Below are positions 6,279 through 12,326 of a stretch of 12,326 nucleotides of DNA, piece after piece; position 1 is the first letter of the stretch, and every line of letters starts with the position of its first letter. Source of the stretch: Lachnospiraceae bacterium UBA3643 (lineage in GTDB: Bacteria > Bacillota > Clostridia > Lachnospirales > Lachnospiraceae); contig DFKO01000057.1 of the NCBI GenBank assembly GCA_002373855.1, positions 1-12,326 of the forward strand, in the 5' to 3' direction. The notes beneath the pieces were generated by a model that saw only the letters and a program-made list of their open reading frames with translations, was not told where the DNA came from and made no database searches. A program made the position numbers and the translations under genes.

Positions 6279-6312
6279 CGGACCCCGAGTGTATATGAAT
6301 GGAGGTGGTCCG
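6279..6312 (+). promoter_or_regulatory. Hairpin over the panG ribosome site and start
   Basis: CGGACC (6279-6284) is the exact complement of GGTCCG (6307-6312). C6285 and C6286 can add pairs with G6305 and G6304 around a bulged T6306. The stem takes in part of the purine-rich GGAGGTGG (6301-6308) and puts the ATG at 6299 in or beside the loop. Such a fold would limit translation of the first gene of the operon. This is inference from complementarity only. Confidence 0.4.
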
Positions 6313-7192
6313 TATTAAAGATTTTGGTATTGGATTTATTGGAGCAGGTAAGGTTGGATTTTCATTAGGAAAGTTGTTTGCCGAAAACGGTGTCCATGTG
6401 ACCGGCTACTATAGCAGGCATGAAGGATCAGCGGCAGAGGCGGCGAATTTTACAGGGACGAAATGTTTCAGAGACATTTTGGATCTGCTATCTGAAAGCG
6501 ATGCTGTATTTTTAACAGTTCCGGACGGCCAGATTTCGTCGGTGTTTGAAAAGCTCGTTTCGTATGGTAAAGATAAATTAAATGGTAAGATGATATGCCA
6601 CTGCAGCGGTGCAATGACTTCTTCTGAAGCATTCCACTGCATTAAAGAATATGGCGCATCAGGTTTTTCACTGCATCCGTTATTCCCGGTAAGCGATAAG
6701 CTTACATCATACAGGGATTTAAAGGATGCGTTTTTTTGTATCGAGGGAGATGAAGGGTATCTGCCGTTCTGGGAGCGGCTTTTGGCTGACCTTGGTATCA
6801 GGACCTTAAAGATATCATCCTCGGACAAAGTAAAGTATCACATGGCATGTGCCACTGCCAGCAATCTTGTATGTGCTGTCCTTAATCAAGCTGTCACGCT
6901 TTTTAAAGAGTGCGGATTTACCGAGAGCGAGGCTCTCGGAGCATTAAAGCCTCTCATAGTGAGCAATATAGACAGTGTGCTAAAAAAAGGAGCCGAGAAT
7001 GCACTTACAGGGCCTGCTGAGAGAGGCGACGCGGATACGGTGAGAAAGCATCTTGAATGCCTGAACGGAAGAGATAACGAGGAGGATATTAAACTCTACG
7101 CATCAGCAACACGTCAGGCAGTCGCCATGGCACAGCGCAGACATCCCGACAGGGATTTCACTGAATTGGAAAAATTATTAATTAATTACTGA
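6299..7192 (+). CDS. panG: Rossmann/DUF2520 protein, probable ketopantoate reductase PanG
   Basis: An NADP-dependent oxidoreductase-like protein of about 297 residues. An N-terminal Rossmann fold starts at IGFIGAGKVG (11-20, the GxGxxG-type loop), followed by VTGYYSRH (34-41) and FLTVPDGQI (76-84). The C-terminal helical DUF2520 domain shows HCSGAM (105-110), FSLHPLFP (127-134), KVKYHMACATASNLV (181-195) and ALTGPAERGDADTV (241-254), all hallmarks of the family. PanG, a non-PanE ketopantoate reductase described in Francisella with relatives in Enterococcus and clostridia, is of this type as I recall it, and the gene leads the pan operon, which has no panE. The reaction would be ketopantoate plus NADPH to pantoate. 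The start is uncertain: ATG at 6299 has a poor ribosome site, whereas GGAGGTGG at 6301-6308 lies 7 bases before an in-frame ATT at 6314 that would give a more typical N-terminus. Confidence 0.87.
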   Translation: MEVVRIKDFGIGFIGAGKVGFSLGKLFAENGVHVTGYYSRHEGSAAEAANFTGTKCFRDILDLLSESDAVFLTVPDGQISSVFEKLVSYGKDKLNGKMICHCSGAMTSSEAFHCIKEYGASGFSLHPLFPVSDKLTSYRDLKDAFFCIEGDEGYLPFWERLLADLGIRTLKISSSDKVKYHMACATASNLVCAVLNQAVTLFKECGFTESEALGALKPLIVSNIDSVLKKGAENALTGPAERGDADTVRKHLECLNGRDNEEDIKLYASATRQAVAMAQRRHPDRDFTELEKLLINY

Positions 7193-7213
7193 TTATGAAA
7201 AGGAGATAAGGAT

Positions 7214-8065
7214 ATGGCAAAGAGAACAGTTGCTACTTTACTTGACATGAAGAAAGAAGGCAGACGTATTTCACAGCTTACATGTTATGATTATTCTACA
7301 GCCCGTCTTATGAAAGAGGCTGATGTCGATACGATCCTTGTGGGCGACTCCCTTGGGATGACCATGCAGGGATATGATACAACACTGCCCGTTACAATGG
7401 ACGAGATGATAGTATACGGCAGGAGCGTTGTCCGTGGTGCCACAGAGCAGTTTGTCATAATGGATATGCCGTTTATGAGCTACCAGGTGTCTGTGGCCCA
7501 GGCAGTTGAAAATGCAGGCCGTCTCATAAAAGAGACAGGTGCCAATGCAGTTAAGTTAGAGGGAGGCGCAGCTGTTACAGGCCAGATCAAAGCTATTGTT
7601 GACAGCGGTATCCCGGTATGTGCCCATATCGGCATGACACCTCAGTCTGTCAATGTATTTGGCGGATTTAAGGTCCAGGGAAAAGGAGAGGCCAACGCAG
7701 AGCGAGTCCTTAAGGATGCATTTGCGGTTCAGGAGGCCGGTGCATTTATGGTAGTCCTTGAGTGCGTACCGCCAAAGCTTGCAGCACTGATTACCAAAAA
7801 GCTTGATATCATTACGATCGGTATCGGTGCAGGATCAGAGTGTGATGGTCAGGTTCTGGTATGGCAGGATATGGCAGGTATCACCAGAGGTGTCAGCCCC
7901 AAGTTTGCAAGACATTTTGCGGAGATAGGCGATGCCATGATTAACGCATTTAAGAGTTACGATGAGGAAGTAAAGGCAGGATCGTTCCCTGCTCCCGAGC
8001 ATACATATGCCAAGAGTGACTGCAGTGATGAATTTCTCGCAGGACTCGATAAAAAATATAATTAA
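7214..8065 (+). CDS. panB: 3-methyl-2-oxobutanoate hydroxymethyltransferase
   Basis: Ketopantoate hydroxymethyltransferase, which moves a one-carbon unit from methylenetetrahydrofolate to alpha-ketoisovalerate in the first committed step of pantothenate synthesis in the cytoplasm. The 283 residues are close to the usual 264-285. Family marks: LTCYDYSTARL (22-32), VGDSLGMTMQGYDTTLPVT (43-61) with metal-ligand Asp45, MDMPFMSY (83-90) with the second metal-ligand Asp84, AVKLEGG (112-118), CAHIGMTPQSVN (136-147), VLECVP (181-186) with the catalytic-site Glu183, and TIGIGAG (201-207). Nothing essential is missing. AGGAGA at 7201-7206 lies 7 bases before the ATG. It follows the panG stop by 21 bases and is surely cotranscribed with it. 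Confidence 0.98.
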   Translation: MAKRTVATLLDMKKEGRRISQLTCYDYSTARLMKEADVDTILVGDSLGMTMQGYDTTLPVTMDEMIVYGRSVVRGATEQFVIMDMPFMSYQVSVAQAVENAGRLIKETGANAVKLEGGAAVTGQIKAIVDSGIPVCAHIGMTPQSVNVFGGFKVQGKGEANAERVLKDAFAVQEAGAFMVVLECVPPKLAALITKKLDIITIGIGAGSECDGQVLVWQDMAGITRGVSPKFARHFAEIGDAMINAFKSYDEEVKAGSFPAPEHTYAKSDCSDEFLAGLDKKYN

Positions 8066-8082
8066 TTTGGAGGATTATGAAA

Positions 8083-8946
8083 ATGGGAGAACTGATAATT
8101 GCAAAGACAGTTAAGGAAGTGAGAGATCAGGTGAGTGCATGGAGAAAGGAAGGACTCACGGTAGGTCTGGTGCCTACAATGGGTTATCTTCATGAAGGTC
8201 ATGCATCCCTTGTGGACAAGGCAGTATCGATGTGCGACAGGGTAGTTGCATCTGATTTTGTGAATCCTACACAGTTTGGACCCGGAGAGGATCTTGAATC
8301 ATATCCGAGAGATTTTGAGCATGACTGTGCGCTTTTAAAGGAGCACGGCTGCAATATGGTATTTTACCCTTCCGTAGATGAGATGTATCCTGACGGCAAC
8401 GGCAAAACGGATACTTATGTGGAGATTCTTGATGATATGCCAAAGCAGCTTTGCGGCAAGACAAGACCCATTCACTTCAGGGGAGTCTGCACCGTGGTTT
8501 CAAAGCTCTTTAATATTGTCCTTCCCGACAAGGCATTCTTTGGTCAAAAGGATGCCCAGCAGCTTGCTATTATAAAGCGTATGGTCAGGGATCTGTCCTA
8601 CGGAATAGAGATAGTCGGATGCCCTATTGTCAGAGAGGCTGACGGTCTTGCAAAATCTTCCAGAAACACATATCTTAATGATGCTGAGAGACAGGCAGCT
8701 CTCTGCCTTTCAAGAGCAGTATTTGCCGGCATGGATATGGTAAAGGCGGGAGAGAAAAATGCAGATACAGTAGTTGGCATGATGAAGGATATCATTGAGA
8801 AAGAACCTCTTGCAAAGATTGATTATGTATCTTCCGTGGATGCTGTTACAATGGCAGATGTCCATGAGATCAAAGCACCTGTCCTCTTTGCCATGGCAGT
8901 ATATATCGGCAAGACAAGACTCATCGACAACTTTATCACAGAGTAA
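8083..8946 (+). CDS. panC: Pantothenate synthetase
   Basis: Pantoate-beta-alanine ligase, joining pantoate and beta-alanine with ATP through a pantoyl adenylate. It has 287 residues from the chosen start. Visible motifs: VPTMGYLHEGHASLV (30-44) with the HxGH nucleotide-binding signature at 37-40, FVNPTQFGPGEDLESYPRD (59-77), RPIHFRGVCTVVSKLFNI (128-145), FFGQKDAQQLAIIKRMV (152-168), and the KMSKS-like loop as AKSSRNTYL (190-198). The position before SSRN is usually Leu or Met but is Lys here, and FVNPTQF is preceded by Asp where Ile is common; both are small departures. Two in-frame ATGs compete: GGAGG at 8069-8073 is 3 bases from ATG 8077 but 9 bases from ATG 8083, so 8083 is preferred; starting at 8077 adds Met-Lys. 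It sits 17 bases after panB in the same operon. Confidence 0.97.
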   Translation: MGELIIAKTVKEVRDQVSAWRKEGLTVGLVPTMGYLHEGHASLVDKAVSMCDRVVASDFVNPTQFGPGEDLESYPRDFEHDCALLKEHGCNMVFYPSVDEMYPDGNGKTDTYVEILDDMPKQLCGKTRPIHFRGVCTVVSKLFNIVLPDKAFFGQKDAQQLAIIKRMVRDLSYGIEIVGCPIVREADGLAKSSRNTYLNDAERQAALCLSRAVFAGMDMVKAGEKNADTVVGMMKDIIEKEPLAKIDYVSSVDAVTMADVHEIKAPVLFAMAVYIGKTRLIDNFITE

Positions 8947-8967
8947 TCATTCATAAGGAGACATTTG

Positions 8968-9357
8968 ATGAACATAGATATGCTTAAAGCAAAAATCCAT
9001 CGCGCAACAGTCACACAGGCAGAGCTTGATTATGTAGGCTCTATCACCGTCGACCGCAAACTGCTTGAAAAGTCCGGCATCATGGAGTATGAGAAAGTAC
9101 AGGTAGTTGATGTCAACAACGGCAGCAGACTCGAGACATATACCATAGCAGGTGAGCCCGGCTCCGGTATTATATGCCTTAACGGTGCGGCTGCCAGATA
9201 TGTCAGCACCGGTGACAAGGTCATTATCATGGCTTTTGCATCAATGACACCTGAGGAAGCAAAGGAGTTTAAACCCACGGTTGTTTTTGTTGACGATGAC
9301 AATAAAGTATCTAGAGTGACATCATACGAAAAGCACGGTTTACTTACAGACATGTAG
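8968..9357 (+). CDS. panD: Aspartate 1-decarboxylase precursor
   Basis: Pyruvoyl-dependent aspartate decarboxylase, source of the beta-alanine used by PanC. The 129-residue proenzyme aligns with the E. coli enzyme without shifts: Lys9, Tyr22, the self-cleavage site Gly24-Ser25 in DYVGSITVD (21-29), Arg54, Tyr58 and Asn72 in LNGAAAR (71-77) all fall at the expected numbers. Cleavage gives a short beta chain (1-24) and an alpha chain starting with the pyruvoyl group made from Ser25. The gene begins at ATG 8968, 7 bases after AAGGAG (8955-8960); a TTG directly upstream would add one residue and is less likely. The panD stop codon lies inside the ribosome site of coaBC, so the two are probably coupled. 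Confidence 0.98.
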   Translation: MNIDMLKAKIHRATVTQAELDYVGSITVDRKLLEKSGIMEYEKVQVVDVNNGSRLETYTIAGEPGSGIICLNGAAARYVSTGDKVIIMAFASMTPEEAKEFKPTVVFVDDDNKVSRVTSYEKHGLLTDM

Positions 9358-9367
9358 GAGGTACCTC

Positions 9368-10588
9368 ATGGAGAGATTAGACGGAAAATGTGTACTTCTT
9401 GGAATAAGCGGAGGCATAGCGGCTTACAAGATGGCATCTGTTGCAAGCACCCTTAAAAAGGCGGGTGCAACAGTTCATGTGATCATGACTGAAAATGCCA
9501 CAAAGTTTATTGCGCCCCTTACCTTTGAGACCTTGACGGGCAATAAGTGTCATACAGATACATTTGATCGTGATTTCGAATTTAATGTGGAGCATATTTC
9601 GCTTGCAAAGGCTGCGGATGTAATCTTGATATCACCTGCCACTGCCAATGTGATCGCCAAGATGGCTGGAGGCATTGCAGATGATATGCTGACCACGGTA
9701 GTCCTTGCGGCAAAGTGCAAAAAGATTGTTGCACCTTCCATGAATACCGCCATGCTTGAGAATCCTGTCACACAGGATAATATTAAAAAGCTTAAGAATT
9801 ACGGATTTGAAGTAATTGAACCTGCAAGCGGTTATCTTGCATGCGGAGATACCGGCAGCGGCAAGATGCCGGAGCCTGAGGTGCTCGTGGACTATATCTG
9901 CCGTGAGATTGCAAGGGATAAGGATCTAAGTGGCAAAAATATAACTGTCACTGCCGGACCGACAAAAGAGAGCATCGACCCTGTCAGATATATTACAAAT
10001 CATTCAACAGGCAAGATGGGATATGCCATAGCAAGAGAAGCAATGCTGAGGGGAGCGACAGTGACTCTTATCTCAGGTGAGACATCTCTTGCACCTGTTC
10101 CGTTTGTAAAAATGGTAAATGTCAGGTCTGCAAAGGATATGTTTGAGGCAGTGAAAGAGTCGGTGCCTGACACCGATATACTGATCAAGTCTGCTGCGGT
10201 AGCTGATTACACACCGGCAGATTATGCCGATGACAAGATCAAAAAGTCTGACAATGATATGAGCATCCCGTTAAAACGCACGGATGATATTTTAAAATGG
10301 GTTTCAGAGAATCGCCATGAAGGCCTTTTTGTATGCGGCTTTTCCATGGAAACAAAGGATATGCTTGAAAATTCCAGAGCGAAACTCGCAAAAAAGAATC
10401 TTGATATGATCGTTGCAAACAATCTTAAAGTAGAGGGAGCCGGATTTGGCACCGATACGAATGTGGTTACGATCATCACAAAGGATTCTGTAAGTGAACT
10501 GCCCATCATGGGCAAGGACGAGGTAGCCGGCAGACTGCTTACAGAGATAGTAAAGCTTACATCCGGTCCATCCCCCGACCTTCATTAA
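9368..10588 (+). CDS. coaBC: Bifunctional phosphopantothenoylcysteine decarboxylase / phosphopantothenate-cysteine ligase
   Basis: Bifunctional CoA enzyme (Dfp), 406 residues. The N-terminal flavoprotein CoaC half (about 1-185) decarboxylates phosphopantothenoylcysteine: ISGGIAAYK (13-21), catalytic His76 in VEHISLAKAAD, SPATANVIAKMAGG (89-102), the PSMNTAM substrate motif (123-129, followed by Leu where Trp is common), and YLACGDTGSGKM (156-167) with active-site Cys159. The C-terminal CoaB half (about 188-400) joins cysteine using CTP: TVTAGPTKESIDPVRYITNH (start at 193) with Asn211 in NHSTGKMGYAIA, SAAVADYTP (275-283) and DKIKKSD (289-295) with Lys290. Together these take 4'-phosphopantothenate to 4'-phosphopantetheine. 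AGGAGGT at 9356-9362, overlapping the panD stop, precedes the ATG by 5 bases. The last 32 bases overlap the convergent gene, and an intrinsic terminator follows at 10656. Confidence 0.98.
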   Translation: MERLDGKCVLLGISGGIAAYKMASVASTLKKAGATVHVIMTENATKFIAPLTFETLTGNKCHTDTFDRDFEFNVEHISLAKAADVILISPATANVIAKMAGGIADDMLTTVVLAAKCKKIVAPSMNTAMLENPVTQDNIKKLKNYGFEVIEPASGYLACGDTGSGKMPEPEVLVDYICREIARDKDLSGKNITVTAGPTKESIDPVRYITNHSTGKMGYAIAREAMLRGATVTLISGETSLAPVPFVKMVNVRSAKDMFEAVKESVPDTDILIKSAAVADYTPADYADDKIKKSDNDMSIPLKRTDDILKWVSENRHEGLFVCGFSMETKDMLENSRAKLAKKNLDMIVANNLKVEGAGFGTDTNVVTIITKDSVSELPIMGKDEVAGRLLTEIVKLTSGPSPDLH

Positions 10589-10946
10589 GTATTTTTATAA
10601 ATACATCCGGCTCGGCATTTAATCTGTGCATACACATAAAAGCATCAAGTATCATGGCCTCCTTATTGCAGGAGGCCGTATTTTTTCCGAGGTCCCCGCT
10701 GTAGAGGTTGTATCTGCCAAGACAGTATACGTACATATCGGTCAGAGAGTAGCCTCTTATCTTGAGACTGTCTTTTACCGTTTTGTTTTCCAAATAATAT
10801 ATAAACTCATCCATGAGACCGTTGTCTGCCAGGAGTCCGGCCCAGAGCACAGTCTTAAAATCCTCTGTTTTCCCTGCGTTTTCACACAGTGTTTCCAGAC
10901 AGGCATATGTTTTTATCATTGATGAATCTATTATTATGTTTTCCAT
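10557..10946 (-). CDS. Conserved-looking protein of unknown function, 129 residues
   Basis: I do not recognise this protein. It is a soluble, mostly helical-looking sequence with no signal peptide or membrane segment. It has aromatic and Cys-containing stretches: KTYACLETLCENAGKTEDF (12-30), LWAGLLADNGLMDEFIYYL (34-52), YSLTDMYVYCLGRYNLYSG (66-84) and DAFMCMHRLN (101-110). Five Cys residues are scattered without a clear metal-binding pattern. The ATG at 10946 is 8 bases after a GGGG-type ribosome site (bases 10955-10958) and has a good promoter upstream; a TTG seven codons earlier is the alternative. The gene is tail to tail with coaBC and overlaps it by 32 bases. Codons 91-98 also spell out the terminator hairpin of the opposing pan operon. 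The residue composition and the promoter support a real gene. Confidence 0.72.
   Translation of the reverse strand: MENIIIDSSMIKTYACLETLCENAGKTEDFKTVLWAGLLADNGLMDEFIYYLENKTVKDSLKIRGYSLTDMYVYCLGRYNLYSGDLGKNTASCNKEAMILDAFMCMHRLNAEPDVFIKILNEGRGMDRM
10655..10686 (+). terminator. Intrinsic terminator of the pan/coaBC operon, inside an opposing gene
   Basis: GGCCTCCT (10656-10663), loop TATTGC and AGGAGGCC (10670-10677) form a perfect 8-bp stem, extendable by a T-G pair, followed by GTA and six T (10681-10686). It is about 70 bases after the coaBC stop and points in the operon's direction. On the opposite strand there is no T-run after the stem, so it should stop only plus-strand transcription. 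It lies wholly within the coding sequence of the 129-residue minus-strand gene. Confidence 0.85.
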
Positions 10947-10981
10947 CTGTATATCCCCGCAGATCAAAGATTTTCATGTGT

Positions 10982-11011
10982 ATTATACATCATTATTTTT
11001 TCCGGTGTTAA
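10982..11011 (-). promoter_or_regulatory. Candidate sigma-A promoter of the 129-residue protein gene
   Basis: On the minus strand TTAACA (complement of 11006-11011, 5/6), an 18-base spacer and a perfect TATAAT (complement of 10982-10987) form a good promoter. The predicted start near 10975 leaves a leader of about 29 bases before the ATG at 10946. Confidence 0.6.
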
Positions 11012-11033
11012 TTTGCCATATACAGCTTTTTTT

Positions 11034-11125
11034 GGTATCATATACCTTGTATGTCTATGTCTAAATGGGACAATATTTTGTGCCCGGACATATTTAATAA
11101 AACAAGGTTTAGTGTTTTGCAAAAC
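11034..11125. repeat. Three inverted repeats between divergent genes
   Basis: GGTAT-CAT-ATACC occupies 11034-11046. GGGACAA (11067-11073), loop TATT and TTGTGCCC (11078-11085, one bulged G) form a second hairpin. GTTTTGCAAAAC (11114-11125) is a perfect 12-bp palindrome just before the YcxB-like ribosome site. None is followed by a T-run, so they are not terminators. They may be operators for the divergent promoters; no clear sigma-A promoter for the plus-strand gene could be fixed in this stretch. Confidence 0.4.
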
Positions 11126-11145
11126 CATTTTGGAGACCACGATTT

Positions 11146-11679
11146 ATGTCAGAAGAAAATATGATACAGGATGTAAATAATGACGATGATGACAATACCG
11201 GCATTGCCGAGTTTGACGTGATGATAGACAGCAATATTCTTTATGACTATCTGATCAGTCATGCCTATACCGGTGCAAGCGGACTGATCGGTACGTGCAT
11301 GGGTGCTCTTGGCATCATTGTCTTTTTGTGTACACATTACACTCTGTATCTGATATTCGGAATGGTACTTATTGTGTATCTGCCCATTAACCTTAAGATC
11401 AGATCGGCCCAGCTCGTCCAGATGAGTGATATGTATAAAAAGCCTTTTCATTACAGACTGGATAAAGACGGCATCACGGTCAGCCAGGATGATCAGTCCT
11501 CTGCCGCAGGCTGGGACAGCGTGACAAAGGTTGTATCGACAAAACAGAGCATCGTCATATATACAGGTAAAAACAACGGATCCATACTTCCGAGAAAACA
11601 GCTTGGGGATAATCTCCCGGCCGTCATTGCGGTTGTGGCAAAGTACGTTGAGCCGTCAAAGATGAGGATAAAGTATTAA
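11146..11679 (+). CDS. YcxB-like family membrane protein
   Basis: A 177-residue protein with an acidic N-terminus (Asp/Asn run at 9-17), two adjacent membrane segments (about 45-62 and 66-82) with a very short turn between them, and a C-terminal beta-rich domain (about 100-175). The order of domains and the C-terminal pattern FHYRLDKDGITVSQDDQSS...GWDSVTKVVSTKQSIVIYTGKNNGSILPRKQL (broken at the dots) match the YcxB-like family, in which a strand-rich domain like a PH fold ends with a short phrase about a positively charged 'LPRK' turn. Function of the family is unknown. TGGAGA at 11130-11135 lies 10 bases before the ATG. The stop TAA shares one base with the tsaE start, so it is probably cotranscribed and coupled with tsaE-tsaB. 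Confidence 0.75.
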   Translation: MSEENMIQDVNNDDDDNTGIAEFDVMIDSNILYDYLISHAYTGASGLIGTCMGALGIIVFLCTHYTLYLIFGMVLIVYLPINLKIRSAQLVQMSDMYKKPFHYRLDKDGITVSQDDQSSAAGWDSVTKVVSTKQSIVIYTGKNNGSILPRKQLGDNLPAVIAVVAKYVEPSKMRIKY

Positions 11680-12122
11680 TGGAGAATATTGTCATAAAAG
11701 AAACATTCTCCGCTGAAGATACCTTTAAGTTTGGAGAAAATATCGGCAGTAAAGCCGTACCCGGACAGGTCATCACGTTAACCGGAGACCTCGGCACCGG
11801 CAAAACCGTATTTGTGCAGGGACTTGCAAGGGGACTTGGGATAGACGATTATATCAACTCTCCTACTTTTACGATTGTTCAGATCTATGAGAGCGGGAGA
11901 CTGCCACTGTATCATTTTGATGTATACAGGATAGAGGATGAGAGCGAGATGTATGAGACAGGCCTTGATGACTACATGTACGGAGAAGGTGTATGCGTCA
12001 TCGAGTGGGCTGAGATGATATCCGGCCTGTTGCCGGAGGAACGCACGGAGATACTCATAGAAAAAGACCTTGAAAAAGGATTTGACTACCGCAGGATCAC
12101 AGTAAAAAACAGACAGAATTAA
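11679..12122 (+). CDS. tsaE: tRNA threonylcarbamoyladenosine biosynthesis ATPase TsaE
   Basis: TsaE (YdiB/YjeE) is the ATPase that works with TsaB and TsaD to transfer the threonylcarbamoyl group to A37 of tRNAs reading ANN codons. The 147 residues match the usual 140-160. Motifs: Walker A TGDLGTGKT (35-43), INSPTFTIVQIYE (59-71), YHFDVYRIED (78-87) and the Walker B-like VCVIEWAEM (105-113). All conserved positions are present. The start codon overlaps the YcxB-like stop as TAATG, with GAGG about 12 bases upstream as a weak ribosome site, so reinitiation is likely. tsaB starts 4 bases after the stop, the usual arrangement in Firmicutes. Confidence 0.97.
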   Translation: MENIVIKETFSAEDTFKFGENIGSKAVPGQVITLTGDLGTGKTVFVQGLARGLGIDDYINSPTFTIVQIYESGRLPLYHFDVYRIEDESEMYETGLDDYMYGEGVCVIEWAEMISGLLPEERTEILIEKDLEKGFDYRRITVKNRQN

Positions 12123-12126
12123 GATT

Positions 12127-12326
12127 ATGAAAATACTTGCAATAGAATCATCGGGACTGACTGCATCGATAGCCGTTGCGGACAGAGACCGGCTCATAGC
12201 GGAATATACGATTGATTATAAAAAGACTCATTCGCAGACACTCCTGCCCATGCTTGATGAGGTCAGGAAGATGACGGAACTTGATCTTGATACAGTTGAT
12301 GCCATCGCCATATCAAACGGCCCCGG
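12127..12326 (+). CDS. tsaB: tRNA threonylcarbamoyladenosine biosynthesis protein TsaB (3' part outside the window)
   Basis: The frame opens at ATG 12127 and runs to the window edge, giving 66 full codons. The start MKILAIESSGLTASIAVAD is the typical TsaB/TsaD (YeaZ) opening with an ASKHA-fold phosphate-loop pattern, here with Glu-Ser-Ser where Asp-Thr-Ser is common. THSQTLLPML (residues 36-45) is the TsaB signature, and the sequence ends in VDAIAISNGPG, the expected strand just before the G-P-G-S-F-T-G-x-R region. TsaB is the scaffold that joins TsaD and TsaE in t6A synthesis. There is no strong ribosome site; the 4-base gap to tsaE suggests translational coupling. Confidence 0.95.
   Translation, partial: MKILAIESSGLTASIAVADRDRLIAEYTIDYKKTHSQTLLPMLDEVRKMTELDLDTVDAIAISNGP

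Noticed and set aside
6409..6828. 139-codon minus-strand frame
   Set aside because: Antisense to panG, whose family motifs are clear; no ribosome site or promoter is seen.
10500..10514. TGCCCAT-C-ATGGGCA palindrome near the end of coaBC, considered as a terminator of the minus-strand gene
   Set aside because: The loop would be only 1-3 bases, no T-run follows on the minus strand, and the bases encode the coaBC sequence LPIMGKD.
10626..11064. Two plus-strand frames of 98 and 83 codons after coaBC
   Set aside because: They overlap the pan operon terminator, lack ribosome sites and are the reverse of the better-supported minus-strand gene.
11051..11164. 37-codon plus-strand frame starting MSMSKWDN before the YcxB-like gene
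   Set aside because: No ribosome site precedes it, and it crosses the inverted repeats and the ribosome site of the YcxB-like gene; at most it could be a leader peptide, for which nothing further speaks.
11778..12197. 139-codon minus-strand frame
   Set aside because: Antisense to tsaE and tsaB, both unmistakable.
1..12326. Mobile element, CRISPR, defence or prophage system
   Set aside because: No transposase, integrase, repeat array, phage structural gene or foreign-looking cassette is visible. The GH25 enzyme is membrane-anchored rather than beside a holin, so a prophage lysis role is unlikely.

Overview
The window reads as ordinary chromosome of a low-to-mid GC Gram-positive anaerobe, most likely a Lachnospiraceae or Butyrivibrio-like clostridium. 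This is inferred from strong GGAGG-type ribosome sites, sigma-A-like promoters, a lysozyme of the GH25 family, a preQ1 riboswitch with YhhQ and a QueL-like enzyme, and the panG-panB-panC-panD-coaBC order. I see no transposase, integrase, CRISPR array, rRNA or tRNA.

Layout: (1) 1-257, the 5' end of a small membrane protein gene on the minus strand, divergent from the next gene. (2) 258-1427, a membrane-anchored GH25 muramidase, tail to tail with tex (1417-3795, minus) and overlapping it by 11 bases. (3) 3796-3919, a compact divergent promoter region shared by tex and a VanZ-like membrane protein (3920-4477). (4) 4482-6142, a queuosine salvage operon: promoter, preQ1-I-type riboswitch with a readable antiterminator/terminator switch, the queuosine-precursor transporter yhhQ, and a radical SAM protein resembling queuine lyase QueL, overlapping by 4 bases. 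(5) 6139-10588, the pantothenate/CoA operon panG-panB-panC-panD-coaBC, with its own promoter and a leader that can fold over the first ribosome site. (6) 10557-10946 on the minus strand, an unrecognised 129-residue protein whose coding sequence contains the terminator of the pan operon. (7) 11146-12326, a YcxB-like membrane protein translationally linked to tsaE and tsaB of the t6A tRNA modification pathway; tsaB runs off the window.

How the genes work together: PanB, PanG, PanC and PanD make pantothenate from ketoisovalerate and aspartate. CoaBC then converts phosphopantothenate to phosphopantetheine; the pantothenate kinase must be elsewhere. YhhQ and the QueL-like protein would import queuine or a related precursor and convert queuine to preQ1, with preQ1 repressing the operon through the riboswitch. 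TsaE and TsaB belong to the complex that makes threonylcarbamoyladenosine at A37 of ANN-decoding tRNAs.

The points most worth a second look are the riboswitch-controlled queuine salvage operon, the start-site hairpin of the pan operon with a possible AUU start, and the terminator that lies inside an opposing gene. All functional names come from motif recognition by eye; no database search or folding program was run.
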